A stretch of DNA of 64,000 nucleotides from the NCBI GenBank assembly GCA_026075535.2, contig AP026546.1, positions 7,068,001 to 7,132,000 of the forward strand. The letters run 5' to 3'. Position 1 is the stretch's first letter, and each line of letters begins with the position of its first letter. The translations under genes and the position numbers were made by a program. This DNA is from Tricholoma matsutake. Its lineage: Eukaryota > Basidiomycota > Agaricomycetes > Agaricales > Tricholomataceae. The notes below the pieces were generated by a model. That model searched no databases. It saw only the letters and a list, made by a program, of their open reading frames with translations, and was not told the DNA's origin. Shown here piece after piece: positions 24,501-36,335 of the stretch.

Positions 24501-24689
24501 TGGAAGGAAGTATTGACTTCCAACACTCAGAGGACAAGGAAATGAGATGACGAGAGTATGGATTCAAGAAGTGATACTAGTACAAATAATCGTACAATAC
24601 TAATGAACCTTGTTACACATGATATATAAGTGACTGCGATAGCTGTGTGATGTGATTGGGATATGCATAGTAAGAGAGAATCTCTTACA
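24501..24689 (-). repeat. LTR of Gypsy O (3' LTR)
   Basis: 189 bp, matching 37948-38136 over the full length with a few substitutions. The minus strand reads TGTAAGAG...TTCCA. The purine-rich tract lies just inside it at about 24690-24703. Confidence 0.85.
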
Positions 24690-24712
24690 CTCCTTCTGTC
24701 TCCAAAAAATTG

Positions 24713-24867
24713 CTATGCTCCTTGGGCTTTTGCTTCCCAGGTAGTCAGGGCCTCAGTGTCAAGCACCTCTGAATGTGGTAGCCATAGGTCTGATCCTGGT
24801 CCACAGCCGAGCCATTGTACAAGGTATTGTTTTCCTTGACCTCATGGGCATTCATTGAGGATGCGAT
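24713..24867 (-). pseudogene. end of O polyprotein: C-terminal half of chromodomain
   Basis: The minus strand encodes KQYLVQWLGCGPGSDLW and the following helix, ending EAKAQGA and TAG at 24713-24715. This is the second half of a chromodomain, which targets chromovirus integrases to histone marks. The first half is at 30785-30850, on the other side of Gypsy A. A TGA at 24843-24845 breaks the frame (NECP-stop-GQGK). Confidence 0.75.
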
Positions 24868-25130
24868 TGGAAGCCTAGCCCTTAGTTGGGCCAGGAAACA
24901 CTAGAGGGAGGAACAGAAAGGGAGAGAGAGAGAGAACTCACTACTAACCATGCGATATAACAAGACAACAACGTGTAATTAGAGGTGAGAAATAATACAA
25001 AGCAGAGTTTATAGGGAAGCGAGAAGGGGGAAAGGAAGAATGGGGAAAATCCTTGTACATAGTAAAATAAGGTCCAAAGAATAGATGTGTACAAACAGGT
25101 GTCAATGATGTTACGTAAGCCAGGCTTACA
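24868..25130 (-). repeat. LTR of Gypsy A (3' LTR)
   Basis: 263 bp, aligned end to end with 30518-30780 with a limited number of mainly transition differences. It contains a GAGAGAGAGAGA stretch shared by both copies. Confidence 0.88.
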
Positions 25131-25227
25131 CCCTCCCACACTTAGAAAAGTGTCTGTAGTAAAGTAGTGAACCAACCCAACATCAACCAGCAACATCAGG
25201 TGCATTAAAAAACCCAGTGGGAAAAAG

Positions 25228-28200
25228 CTACCATGTTCCCTCTGCCTTACTAGCCTTCCATTCATCTAGTGCCTCACAGTTTTCGAGCTCCCATTGCGGT
25301 AGCCAAAGGTCATCGCTCGCGGAGTACCCAGACCATCTTACAAGGTATTGAAATCCACGTCCTCTTCACTGTTTGTCCACGATTTTCTTGATATGATATT
25401 CCTCCAGGCCACTGTTGGTCACCACTGGGCCGGGACGCTTGAGCTCATGGGATGGGAAAAGTTCAGCATCATTCTCATTGTGTCATTTCAGCAAGGAGGC
25501 ATGGAAGGTTGGGAACACATTTGGAGAGTTTGGCAGAAGCAGGGTGTATGATGATGTTTCTGGAAAAGATTTTATCACAGAGTAAGGCCCATCAAAGCGT
25601 GGAGAAAATTTTGCCACTCTAGATTTGCCTCCTGCTTTAAACTCTCGATGGTGGTGAAGAGTTGCAAGCATTACTTTATCGCCTACCAGGTACATGTCTT
25701 CACATCCCCATGATTTGTTTGCAAAGAATGCCTGCATGATTTTTGCACTGACCAAGGCATCTTTCACCTCTTCTATGTCACCCTTGATCTGAGATATTAT
25801 TGCATGCACAGCTTCTTCCTCTGGCATGTCATCAGACATAGTGCCTGCAATCAAGGGTGGGATAACCCATGGGCTTCGCCCCATTCAGATCTGGAATCCT
25901 GAGAATCCCGTTGATCCATTCACCGAGTTCATCATTTGGAACCAGATGATAGGTAATGCTTGTACCCAACCCTTCTGGTTGCATTCCACATGGAATCAAA
26001 CACACTGATTCAGAGTTTTGTTTGTGTGTTCACTAGCACTGTCAGTTTGAGGGTGGTATGACGTGGACATTTTCAGATGTACCCCAGTCAAAGTGTGTAG
26101 TGCTTTCCAGAATTTTGACATGAACAATTTATCATGGTCAGAAATTAGCTCTAGGGGCAATCTGTTTTCACAGTACCATTTGTTGAAGAATATCAGTGCA
26201 AGTTTTGGCGCTGAGATATTGGTGCAGGTTGGAATGAGCTGGATGTCAGACCCTAGTCTATCTGTTATTGTCAGAATGCAACCAAAGCCATCATCTGGCC
26301 CCACAAACCCAGGCATACAGAATCACCATGTTTTTCAGGTATAGGCAAGGGATGTAGTGGTCCCTTTGCTTTCATTGTGCCACTTTTGTTATGCTGGCAC
26401 TCTGAACAAGCAGGTATATATGTATTTTCTAGATCCCTTTGCATATTGGGCCAGTAATAACAGTGTCTGATACTCGCATATGATTTATCTGCACCAAAGT
26501 GGCCTAGTGAGTCATGTGCCAGATGGAACAGATCCTCATGCAGTTGGCCATCCCTGGGGATTACCAAGCAATCTCCCAAATACCACAATTTATTTATCAT
26601 ACGGATGTCAGGCAAGCTACTGGTTACTTTGCCCAGTTTTTTACAGAAATCATCATGTTTATATCCTTCATGAACGTCATTGAGGAAAGACTCATCAGAG
26701 CAGATAGTGAGGATCGCATTGCAAGACCTTGGTTGGTTTAGCCAACAGTCCCATTGTAGCGGCAAGTCTGCAACATCAATGTCTTCAGATGGATCATCAG
26801 GAGTTTCAGCAGGTAGATGGGACAGAGCATCAGCGACGGTGTTGTCTTCTCTGTGGATGTAATATATGGACATGTCAAACTGTGAGAGGTGCTCCATCCA
26901 TCGGGCTTGTCGTCATGACAGGTCCTTCTGGGTATCGAAGTTCTCCAGAGTCCGATGGTCTGTATAGACAATGAATTGAGACCCAAGGAGGTCAGACCTC
27001 CATTTCTTCAGTGCCTGAACAATCACCAGCATCTCTTTTTCATGGACTGGATAGTTCTTTTGTGCATCCTTAAGTTGCATTGAGTCAAATGCCACTGGCC
27101 ATGCAGTTTCCCAAGTTGGGCCCCAGCTTAGCACAGTGCCAGTTCTCCAGTTGCTTGCATCGCAAGTTACAAAGATTTTATTATCTCCAGGAAGAGTATG
27201 ATCAATTACAGTTAAGCACTCTCTGCTAACAAGTAGCTCTTTATAGCTTTGAAGGCTGCTTGGTGTGCATTGGACCATGCTGGAAATTTTTTTTCACTTT
27301 CCTTCATTGTTAAGGGAGTCAGGACAGAGGTGTGGTCAGCCAGGTGCACCAGAAAAGCAGCAATGTATCGAATGAGTCCCAAGAAACTATGGACATCATT
27401 CATAGACTTCGGCGTGGGCCAATTCAATATCTTGTCCACTTTTGAGGAACAAGCCTCGATCCCTTGTTGGGAGATGCGGTGTCCCAGGAAGAGTAATTCA
27501 CTCAAGTAAAACTTTGATTTTTTTTGGGTTGCAGTATAGTCTAGCCTCGCGTAGTGCATTCATAACCTGCTCAATATGTTTTGTGTGCTCTTCAAGGGAG
27601 TTAGACCAGATGATGATGTCGTCCAAGTAGATATGAGTGAATATTCCAAGGAAGTGTCATAGAGCAGCCATCACTCGCCGTTGGTGTACAGGTGGTGCAT
27701 TTTGCAATCCTTGTGGCATCACTGTCCATTTGTACAGGCCAAGTGGAGTGGTCACCACTGTTAAGCCTATGCTCTCTGGGTCCATCTTAGTGTGAAAGAA
27801 ACTGTCTGTCATGTCCAGTTTGCTCCAGATTTTTCCACGTCCTGCATCTGCCAGGATATTGTCAATATGGGGCAGCGGGTGTGAGTCTGTGATAGTGTTG
27901 GCATTCAGTTGTCGATAGTTGTTTACCCACCGGGGTAGATCTGTCGTGTCTGCTTTTGGAACCAGGAATGCAGGCAAAGCATGTGCAGAAGAGGAGGGGT
28001 GGATGCGACCAGCGTCTAAGTGTCGTTGTATCAAGATACTCCAAGCCTCATGGAACTTACGTGTGCAGGAGTAACTTCTCGTGGTAATTGTTTTTCCGGC
28101 ATCTTTCAAGCTGATTTTACAGAGCACCATGCTCAGCATCTCATCAACATGTGGTATTGATTTGAAAACATCTGCATAATCATCCTTGATTTTTGCCCTG

Positions 28201-29189
28201 AGTTTCTCGAGCTGATCATTAGCTGTGAGTTGCTCAACCTGTACTTGGATGGCAGCTATGATGTCTATCCTGACCACCTTTTCACATTGTGTGTCAACCC
28301 AAGGCCGATGTGTTTTGCAAATTGTCTTAAGTTCCTCAATGAGCAACTTGTGGTTGGTCCTGACACTTGCCAGTACATCACATAATTTTACTTTCACTTT
28401 AGGTAATACATGAGGCATAGGGTATAGTAGGTCAAAATTACAGCCGTAATCTATTGCTTTGTTATGGGCATCAACGACAATATTATTATGTGAAAGGAAG
28501 GGGAGTCTGAGAATTATTGGATGGCAAAGGTTTGGTGCAATAAGAGCACAGACAGTACAAGTGGAATACCAGTTGTTTCAGTCATGCAATTTAAGCTTGA
28601 CCCAATGGGTCAGAGATATATCGGAAGAGCCAGACAATTTGTCAAAGAATGCACCAGAGACGGGGAACAGAACAGGAAGTAAGTGAGTTGGTAGGCAGAG
28701 ATGAGACACTAGTTCTTGTTCAATTAAAACTGCAGGGGAGCCATGGTCAATTAATGCAGAAATATCAACATGAGAAAAGGTGGAGGTTTTGAGGCTGTCA
28801 ACAGCACATTCCCATACAAGATGGGGTTTGAAAAATGGAACACTCCTGCTTACCGAGTCATTTGAGTCTTGAGAGAGGTCGCTATCACCCCCACTGAGGA
28901 TAGAACTCTCATTTGGTGGGTACACAGACATGATAGGGTAATTTGACATTCCCAACACACTTGTGACAGGGAGAGCAGGTGGAGCAGCAGTGGGTTGAGG
29001 AGGAGTAGGTGCATAAATACCACTTGAAGATGCAATGTTCACAGCACTGACAGCAGGGGTGATTTCATCCCTGGGGATTGCTAGAGTGGGCAGTTTGATG
29101 CATTGTCGAGCCTCGTTCACTGTCGCCATAGTTCGTTCGACATACCCATCACCATTAGGGAACTCACAGGCATGTAGAATCCTCAGCAT
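25228..29189 (-). pseudogene. Gypsy A polyprotein: protease, RT, RNase H, integrase, chromodomain
   Basis: Order along the minus strand: protease with ALIDHGSPAVLIEQEL; RT with the TDSFFHTKMDPES and HIYLDDIIIWS (YxDD box) motifs near 27640-27600; RNase H (FVTCDASNW, YTDHRTLENF); integrase HHCC (HLAHDSLGHFG...CSECQ), core with ITDRL, ISDHDKLFMSKFWK and YHPQTDSASE; and a chromodomain (EYHIKKIVD..., FQYLVRWSGY) ending at TAG 25228-25230. In-frame TGA codons at 27657-27659, 26913-26915, 25483-25485 and 25366-25368 fall where Arg is expected. A frameshift near 26300 lies at the start of the integrase core. It is not translatable as one protein. Confidence 0.85.
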
Positions 29190-29299
29190 CTCTTACATCC
29201 ATTGTAAGTTTCAAGGTACTTCCTCTCACAATCCATTAATTTCAGTGGATGGGCAGTAGAAGATGTGGTTTGGATTCAGGAAGTGTTTGCATTCTGGGT

Positions 29300-30457
29300 T
29301 CAGTTATACAGTGCCTGCCTCGAGCTATCTGCAAGTCCCATGGCTGAGCTGGAGCACTTCAGGCTTCTCGCCGTGTCTTCAGCATCTTGCTTGTGAACAT
29401 TTCTGTCTTCGATGAGCTTCTGATCGAGTTTCATCAATGTATTGATGAAAGACTGCAGCTTCTCCTCCAGCTTCAATGTGTCCGATGTTGCCTTTGCAAC
29501 CATGGCCACTGCAGCAGCATCTGGGTTGGCATTCATATTGACTTCCTCTTCAGCTTCATCGTCAGAGGAATTGTGGTTGTCCTTCCACTGGTCGAACACA
29601 GCAGTGAGCTCAGGCGAGATGTTTGATTTGATCTGGGTGCAAAGTTGGGCAGGGGAGAGATGGTATTGGCCTCCTTTCAGTAGCAGGTTATCCTGGCACA
29701 GGGAGTCGATGAAGTCAGAGAAGGGGGTTTTGTGCTGTTTTGTGGAGTGTACTTTCTGGGCCAAATCTTGTTGCCAGTGCTTAGGCAGCCAATGAGCATG
29801 GACTTTCACCATGAAGTCAGTGAAGGACAGTACCAACAACAGATCTTGTTGAGATTGATACCAGTCTGAGAACAATGGGTCTTTGAATGAGTATACAATA
29901 TGGTCGACATAGCCTTTTGCATCAAGCCCGTCCTTGTTTTTAAGATAGCTGTGTGCATGATGTTCAAACCAGTGCGATAATTTGGGAGTCATGTTGCCTG
30001 CAGAGATCATTGGCCATTTGCCATTGTTCAGGCTTAGTACAGTGAGAGTGGAGGAGAGCAACATTTTGGATAAGGAAGGGAATACCAGGTAGTTGTCAGA
30101 TGAGGAAGAGGATGTTCGTCTGCATCTAGCAGGGATGAAGGTTGGAGGTGGCGGGGTGGTTGTATGCACATCGTTTGTTACAACGGAGGCAGGAGGAGGT
30201 GGAGTGAGTGTATGCGCATTGTTTGTTATGACAGAGGTGGGAGGAGCACAAGTGAGTGGATGTGCGTCATTTGTTACGATGGAGGCAGGAGGAGCACAAG
30301 TGAGTGGATGCGCATCATTTGCTACAATGGAGGCATGAGGTGGCAGTAGAGTAAACACGTCGGCAGCATCGTCAGGTGTAAAGGCATTCTGTGCCCTACT
30401 ACGAGTAGTAAGTGGGATTTGAACAGACAGTTTTCGAGACAGCATTCTTGCTGTCAT
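29300..30457 (-). CDS. Gypsy A gag
   Basis: The intact frame starts MTARMLSRKLSVQIPL. The N-terminal part has four imperfect 16-residue repeats of the type ASIVTNDAHPLTCAPP, encoded by a 48-bp tandem repeat. The capsid-like region contains KWPMISAGNMTPKLSHWFEH and FSDWYQSQQDLLLVLSFTDF. The C-terminal coiled region (KLEEKLQSFINTLMKLDQKL) is typical of gag. The zinc knuckle follows in other frames downstream of the stop (NGCKRC then a TGA), so gag and pol are no longer joined. Residue count 385. Confidence 0.75.
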   Translation of the reverse strand: MTARMLSRKLSVQIPLTTRSRAQNAFTPDDAADVFTLLPPHASIVANDAHPLTCAPPASIVTNDAHPLTCAPPTSVITNNAHTLTPPPPASVVTNDVHTTTPPPPTFIPARCRRTSSSSSDNYLVFPSLSKMLLSSTLTVLSLNNGKWPMISAGNMTPKLSHWFEHHAHSYLKNKDGLDAKGYVDHIVYSFKDPLFSDWYQSQQDLLLVLSFTDFMVKVHAHWLPKHWQQDLAQKVHSTKQHKTPFSDFIDSLCQDNLLLKGGQYHLSPAQLCTQIKSNISPELTAVFDQWKDNHNSSDDEAEEEVNMNANPDAAAVAMVAKATSDTLKLEEKLQSFINTLMKLDQKLIEDRNVHKQDAEDTARSLKCSSSAMGLADSSRQALYN

Positions 30458-30517
30458 TAAAACAGAGTTTGTAAGTATGAAAAAAGAAATGCATCATTGT
30501 TTAGATTTAAAAAAAAG

Positions 30518-30780
30518 TGGAAGCCTAGCCCTTAGTTGGGCCAGGAAACACTAGAGGGAGGAACAGAAAGGGAGAGAGAGAGAGAACTCACTACTAACCA
30601 CACGGTATAACAAGACAATGACATGTAATTAAAGGTGAGAAATAATACAAAGCAGAGTTTATAGGGAAGCGAGAAGGGGGAAAGGAAGAATGGGGAAAAT
30701 CCTTGTACATAGTAAAATAAGGTCCGAAGAATAGATGTGTACAAACAGGTGTCAATGATGTTATGTAAGCCAGGTTTACA
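30518..30780 (-). repeat. LTR of Gypsy A (5' LTR)
   Basis: 263 bp, partner of 24868-25130. The minus strand begins TGTAAACCTGGC and ends GGCTTCCA, followed inside by CTTTTTTTTAAATC. Confidence 0.88.
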
Positions 30781-33700
30781 GTGATCAATAAAATACTCTG
30801 TTGAACCTTTGACTGTTATGATGGGCCCCAGTCATTCCAGTTCGTGGGATGGAAAAACTGATGCGTTGTTCTCATGGTGCAGTTGTAATTGAGAGACATG
30901 GAACATGGGGTATTGTTTGGAGGAAGGGGAAGAAGTAGTTTGTAGGTAGAGGAATTGGGATACACTTTGAGTATTTTGTATGGTCCATCCCATCGAGCCA
31001 TGAATTTGGCCATGTGGCCGTCTTTTGCTTGCATATATTCTTGTCTTCTTCGAGCTGTCATAAGCATTACTTGTTCTCCCACCTGAAAGGCTGGTTCAGG
31101 TAACTGATCTTTGTTTGAATGATGTGGTTGTGAGATCTTGGCTGCAAGCATGTTGTCCTGAGCTTCCTGCACATTATTCTCAATGCTTTCTACCAGTCAT
31201 TTTGCATTTTGCATTTTTGTGTTCTCTGCTGGTATGTTTTCTAGATCTTTCTCTGAGTTGATCATTGGTGGGAGTAATTTGGGAGATCAGCCTGTTTTGA
31301 GAACAAACAATGAGAATCTGGTGGAGACATTGATATTATTCATAATATTGAGATGGACCTTGGGTAGTGCATTCGCCCACCCTTTCTGGTTGTGTTCGAC
31401 ATGGTAATGTAAGCACTGAACAACTGTTTAGTTTGTTCTTTCTGAGGACCCATCCATCTCTGGGTGGTACATGGTAGAGAGTTTGTGCTTGATTTAGCTT
31501 CATCAGGGCTTTCCAGAATCTCAACATGAAAAGTTTATCTCTGTCACTGATAATCTCAAGTGGACACCCATTTTCGCAGTACCAGATGTTGAAGAAGAGA
31601 TTTGCAAATTCTTCCACATTCATTTTTGTAGTGCAGGGAGCTATTTGGATATCTGCGCTGAGTCGATCCATCATCATCACTATCTGGTCATAACTGTTGT
31701 TGACAGGGAGTGGGCTAATAAAGTCGATTGCTACAGAGTTAAAGCAGTGGTCCAGGATGGGTAATGGGTGAAGTGGTCCAGGGGTTTTGTGTGTACAAGA
31801 TTTGTTATGCTGGCACTCAGTGCACGAGGGTACATAACCTGTTGAGGAGATCCTTCCTCATGTTTGGCCAATAGAACTTGTTGCACAGTGATGCATAGGT
31901 TTTCTCGCTGCCAAAATGGCCGAGATGGTCATGAGTGAGTTGGAAGAGTTGCTCTCATAGGTCGAGGTATTTTGGAATGATCAGGCAAGAGCCAACAAAA
32001 AGTAATCCATTTTGTAATCTGAGGTCTAGTTTGCTGTCTATCATTTTCCATTTGATGTTGTCCAGAATGCCCAAACACCAATTGTCATGTTCATAACCCT
32101 TTCTAATTTTTTTGAACAAAGCGGGGTCATTCTCAATTGTGAAGATTGCAGCAATAGGAGTTGGGTTGAGAGGGCAGTCAGACATTTGGGATAGCACATC
32201 TGCCATGGTGTTCTCTTTGCCTTTGATATAAGTAATAGTGTGTTCATACTGTGAGAGGTATTACATCCAACAAGCTTGATGCAGTGAGAGATCTTTCTGT
32301 GAGTTGAAGTTTTGTAGAGTCTTGTGGTCCATGTAAATGTATATGTGTGTTCCCAGGAGGTTGACTCTCCACTTTGTTAATGCTTGCATGATGCTGAGCA
32401 GCTCCTGTTCATGAACTGGGTAATGGAGTTCTGGCCCTTTCATTTGCCTGCTCTCAAAAGTGACAGGTCTAGAAGTTTCCCATGTTTTGCCAAATGATAA
32501 CATGGCACCTGTGTGATGTTTGCTCACATCGCAGGTCACATAAATCTTGTTGTTCTGTGGATCTTGGTGGTCAATAGATGTGAGGCAGTCCCTGCTAAGG
32601 ACTAGCCCCTTGATCACCTTGAAAGCACCCTGATGAGAAGTTGTCCACCATGGAAAATTTGCATTGCATTCTTTCTTGGTTAATGGTGTGAGGATTGTGG
32701 TGTGTTCCGTGAGTGCAGGGAGGAAGGCTCTGATATATCTGACGAGTCCAAGAAACTGACACATTTGTTTTGCAGATGAGGGGACAGGCCAGTTCATGAT
32801 TTTCTCCACTTTTGAGCCATCCGCTTCGATCCCTTGGGCTGATATGTGGTGACCAAGAAAGCTTATTTCTGTTGTGAAAAGTTGAAATGTCTTTGATGAA
32901 CAGTAGAGGTGCACTGCACGCAATGCTTCAAGTACCTGCTCAACATTTGTTCTGTGTTCTGCAAGAGAGGATGACCAAATTATGATATCATCTAAGTAGA
33001 CATGACAGATTTTGCCTATGAGGTCAGATAACATGAGAGTGACACGGCATTGGTGTGTCGCTGGGGAGTTTCGCAAACCCATTGGCATAATGACCCACTC
33101 TCATAGACCAAAGGGGGTAAGCATTGCTGTGTATTTTATGTGATTGGGGTGAACAAGGGTCTGAAAGAACAAATTCATCATGTCTATTTTTCCCCAAATT
33201 TTTCCTCTAGAGCACTCGGCCAGGATGTCATCAATTTGTGGCAGTGGGTAATGATCTGGTACTGTGATGTTGTTTAGTTTCCTGTAGTCATTCACCCATC
33301 TTGGGAGAACAGTAGGATCGGCTTTTGGGATGATGAAGGAGGGTGACACATAAGGGGAAGAGGATGGTCAGATTCGCCCAGCTGCAATGTGTCAGTCGAT
33401 GAGTGTTTTCCATCCTGCTCGGTATTTCCTAGGGCAAGAGTATGCTTGCCCGACTGAGATAGGCAGTCCTGGTTTGATTTCAATGTGGTGAGTCACTAGG
33501 GAAACAATCTTCAAACAGCTTTTTGTACTTAGTGTCTAGTGTGTGTAGGATTTTCTCACCTGCCAGTTGTTGTATCCATGTTTGCACTGTGCTGATCAGG
33601 TTTGGTGAAGCAGTGGTGTACTCATCAAAGTTGAATTGCATAGGGTTTTCCTCAAATAGATTGATCATTTCCCAGTGCACAACTTGTCGAAGTTTCTGTG

Positions 33701-34358
33701 CTTCAGATTGTCCTTGTTTGATTGATTTTGCCTCAGCTTTTCTTTGCTCATGTGGGGATATAATTGGTCTAAGTGGTGTCAGGGTAGGTGGATTAAGGTG
33801 ATCAAAACCTGTTTCTTTGGCAATTGTGGTGCTTAGATTCGCATTGACCACAATCTTATTCTTTGCTAAGAAGTCTAGGCCCAAGATAAGGTTGGTGTGT
33901 AGGTTAGGGCAAACTATGGCATTGATCACGCAGGATTTCCAGGCTGAGTCTTGTGATTGCAGGTGTAATTTACAATATTTGTCTAAAACTGTTAAAGTGT
34001 CCAATTTCTTATTCTTTTCTATGAAGGCACCCAAGACAGACAGTGGTTTGAAGAGCTTGAGGTGTGAGAGGCAGAGGAGGTCAGCAAGATCAGAGGAAAT
34101 CAGCACTGGAGTGGATCCATGGTCAATGAGTGCTCAAATCGGGGTAGGTGCACAAGTAGCTGGCGCATCAATGCAACACGTCCACCAGAGGTGGTTTGGG
34201 AGAAAGAGAAGGGGTTGTATGCACTCATCAGTTTCATCCTCATCCAGGACATAATTGCTTTCATCACACTCTCCACTGAAGAAGGCCGCCACTGTCATGC
34301 CCCTGCCTTGATGCTTCTTGAAGGCTGCTTTGGCCTTGAGTGCATTTGCAAGTGTCAT
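30781..34358 (-). pseudogene. Gypsy O polyprotein: gag end, protease, RT, RNase H, integrase, start of chromodomain
   Basis: Reading leftward: remaining zinc-knuckle half near 34430, TLANALKAKAAFKKHQGRGM, protease ALIDHGSTPVLIS, RT with HVYLDDIIIWSSSLAEH (about 33010-32970), RNase H (YVTCDVSKH, YMDHKTLQNF), integrase with MMMDRLSADIQI and ISDRDKLFMLRFWKAL, C-terminal linker (FQVGEQVMLMTARRRQ) and the first strand of the chromodomain (PIITVKGSTEYFI) up to the A insertion at 30785. TGA codons replace expected Arg at 34134-34136, 33392-33394, 33368-33370, 33101-33103 and 31955-31957; a TAA at about 32261 replaces Gln or Glu. Dead copy. Confidence 0.82.
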
Positions 34359-34692
34359 GTTCTTGCATGCCTCAGGGCTAGGTCATTCCTTGGGGCCAAG
34401 CATGCACTCTGGTGCAAGATGCCCGGCATAGAAAATCAGTACTTTACAGTCCCCCACCTGTCCTAGTGGACTCTGACCAGACTGACTGGAGTCCGAGTGG
34501 AGTCCGAGTGGAGTCCAATTGAACTACACTAAGTCATGTAGAGTTCAATCCCCCATTGGAGTCCAACTGGAGTCCGAGTGGAGTCCGAGTGGAGTCCGAG
34601 TGCAACCAAATGATAAGTCAATTAGATATGAGCTCAAAGGACTTCGGACTTGGTGAATTTCATAAAGTACCCGCAAAATAAATTTGTGTACT

Positions 34693-34772
34693 GCAGGAAT
34701 TGAACTCAAGACCTCACCATAAGGAATCACATGACAAACCAAACAAGTGTGCTCAACCACTTGAGCCACAGG
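34693..34772 (-). ncRNA. tRNA-like module with Pol III A and B boxes, left end of B
   Basis: On the minus strand an A-box-like TGGCTCAAGTGG (34757-34768) is followed by a B-box-like GAGTTCAATTCC (34696-34707). The D-arm sequence GCTC-AAGTGGTT-GAGC can pair. The T stem does not pair, so it is not a functional tRNA gene but a tRNA-derived, SINE-like module. It points toward the left end of B. A near-identical copy lies in C at 58834-58913. Confidence 0.5.
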
Positions 34773-34879
34773 AGATTTATTGGGGATCAATATAAGGTTT
34801 ATTTATGACTCAACTTTTCATATTCTTCGAGGAGGCATTTTTCAAACAATTAAGATCAAAATTTTTTAATTAACCACAT

Positions 34880-35126
34880 CCCTCGTGTAGGACACAAGGG
34901 AGTGGGTATAATATAATAATAATAATAATAAACCCCTCTTGCATCTTGCGAGAGGGGGGGGATTACTACTATGTACATAAAAAACTAAACCCCTCACATT
35001 CAGCACAAGGGGGGGATTCATAAGTACTACAATATATATACCCCTCGCATTCGGTGCGAGGGGGGGGCAGAGATAAATTAAAAATAATAAAGACCCCTCC
35101 CCATGCAAAATGCAGGGGAGGGGGGG
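34880..35126. repeat. cluster of five C-run/G-run hairpins in B
   Basis: Five short inverted repeats about 50-60 bp apart, each CCCCTC-type arm, small loop, GAGGGG-type arm: about 34880-34900, 34933-34960, 34990-35016, 35041-35067 and 35094-35126, separated by A/T-rich spacers. The loop-proximal pairs differ between copies (for example CTCGCAT/GTGCGAG and CCCATGCA/TGCAGGG). C has four equivalents. Confidence 0.65.
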
Positions 35127-35187
35127 TTGGGGGATGTGGTCTGGGGTGGGTGTCGTCACCCACCCCTCCTCAAGCCGCACCCGTCAT

Positions 35188-35719
35188 CCACCCTATGAGC
35201 AGAGGCTCATAGGCGTGGGGATGGGTGCCATGGTCATCGTAGCCCTGGTCTACCTGCCATCCACCTGACAAGCAGGTGCTTGTCAGTGTGGGGTGGGTGT
35301 GTTGTCAGTTTTGTGGGTCTCCTAGTTCAGAGGGGTTGGGGGGAGGGGTCAGTGATGTGGCATGTGAGGGAGGGGGTAGGTGGGTGCTTACCAGGTGGGT
35401 ATCCTGCTCTGCAGGTCTCCTGTTACCCCTCTGCCATCTCCTACCCTTTATCGACACCCTCACATCCCGTTTGAACGGGGAGGAGGGGGCTGGCATGGGT
35501 GTTGTTGGGTCTGGGTTGATCCCCATTGTTCTGTGTTGGCGTCGGCATTGCCCTGTCATCGTTTGCCATCATCACCTCCATTCCACCCATGATCCACCCC
35601 CCGAGCAGTTGCTCAAGGGGCTGGAGGTGGGTGGTGTGTCGTTGGCCCTGTTGCTTTGCGTTCTGGGGGTCCTGGTGACACTCACAATCCACCCTATGAG
35701 CAGGGGCTCACAGGCATGG
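35188..35719. repeat. four 31-nt hairpins (CCACC...GTGG type) in B
   Basis: Copies at 35188-35218, 35261-35291, 35594-35624 and 35689-35719, each exactly 31 nt. Common frame: CCACC, a variable 5' arm, central AGCAG, variable 3' arm starting GCTY, terminal TGG. Paired arms covary: CCTATGAG with CTCATAGG in the first copy, CTGACAAG with CTTGTCAG in the second. Confidence 0.65.
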
Positions 35720-35777
35720 GGTGGGTGTGTGGAGTTGTCTCACGTCTGGCTGTCAGTCATTACCAGTAGAGTAGAAC

Positions 35778-36251
35778 CTACAAAACAAAAGAAATGAGTT
35801 AGTTAGTTTATAAAAACAAAAAGCAAACAAAAAAAACTTATGTTTGGGTCCACGTTCCATCCAGTCGGCTCGTTTGTGGGTGGTGGCATCGTTACCAGTA
35901 GATTATAACCTAGAAAACTAAAGAAACTGGTTAGTTAGTTTATAAAAACAAAAAGCAAATGAAAAAAAACTTACCTAGGGTCCAAATGATGTGATCTGCA
36001 TCGTTTGGGCCCGCATTCCATCCATTTGGCTCATTTGTGGGTGGTGGTGATGGCAGATTGGGCATGGGAGCGGTGGCAGTGGGTGTCCACACAGTGGTGG
36101 TGGTGGTAGAGAGAGGAGGGAGGGAGGCGGCGTCGATGGTGGTGGTGGTGGTGGTGAGTGATGAGCTGGCACATTTGATGATGCGGCAATATGCTTTGTC
36201 ATACACAGCTGCACCACAGTACCTAATGCAAGTAGATGATGCCTTACACAA
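35778..36251 (-). other. spliced low-complexity transcription unit in B with duplicated intron module
   Basis: On the minus strand a frame starting MCKASSTCIRYCGAAVYD runs through a Thr/Pro-rich stretch to NEPNGWNAGPNDADHIIW, ending at intron 35910-35974 (GTAAGT, branch CTAAC, TTTTCTAG; 65 nt). The next exon repeats the end of that block (PPPTNEPTGWNVDPN) and is followed by a second copy of the same intron whose donor GT has become AT. The same exon-end/intron unit is present in C (60034-60099) and, in shorter form, in D (57660-57713). Function unknown; it may be a relic of a transposase gene's exon or a transcript proper to these elements. Confidence 0.45.
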
Positions 36252-36254
36252 GGT

Positions 36255-36335
36255 ACTGTGGTGTAACGGTTATATTGTGCATCATGATTGATTATATAAG
36301 CAACCTACGGGGATCTGGGTTTGATTCCTTTTCTT
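36255..36335 (+). ncRNA. tRNA-like module with A and B boxes, right end of B
   Basis: A-box-like TGGTGTAACGG at 36259-36269 and B-box-like GGGTTTGATTCC at 36317-36328 on the plus strand, pointing to the right end of B. The type differs from the left module and resembles Glu/Asp/Gly-type tRNA 5' halves. Not a functional tRNA, as the acceptor stem is missing. Confidence 0.5.

Larger units (their letters stand above)
24868..30780 (-). mobile_element. Gypsy element A, 5.9 kb, nested in O
   Basis: Bounded by 263-bp LTRs (24868-25130 and 30518-30780; TGGAAGCCTAGCC...TTACA). Flanks GCGAT (24863-24867) and GTGAT (30781-30785) form a 5-bp target duplication with one change. It reads on the minus strand: gag 30457-29300, then protease, RT, RNase H, integrase and chromodomain down to 25228. 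The purine tract GTGGGAGGG lies next to the 3' LTR. A and O share the same unusual T-run beside the 5' LTR and similar protein motifs, so they are related families. Confidence 0.88.

Noticed and set aside
24047..24526. Minus-strand open frame with repeated FKNPFDQ motifs
   Set aside because: It follows the tandem DNA repeat exactly, has no start, intron or domain signal, and ends at the O insertion. A repeat read in an open frame is the simpler reading.
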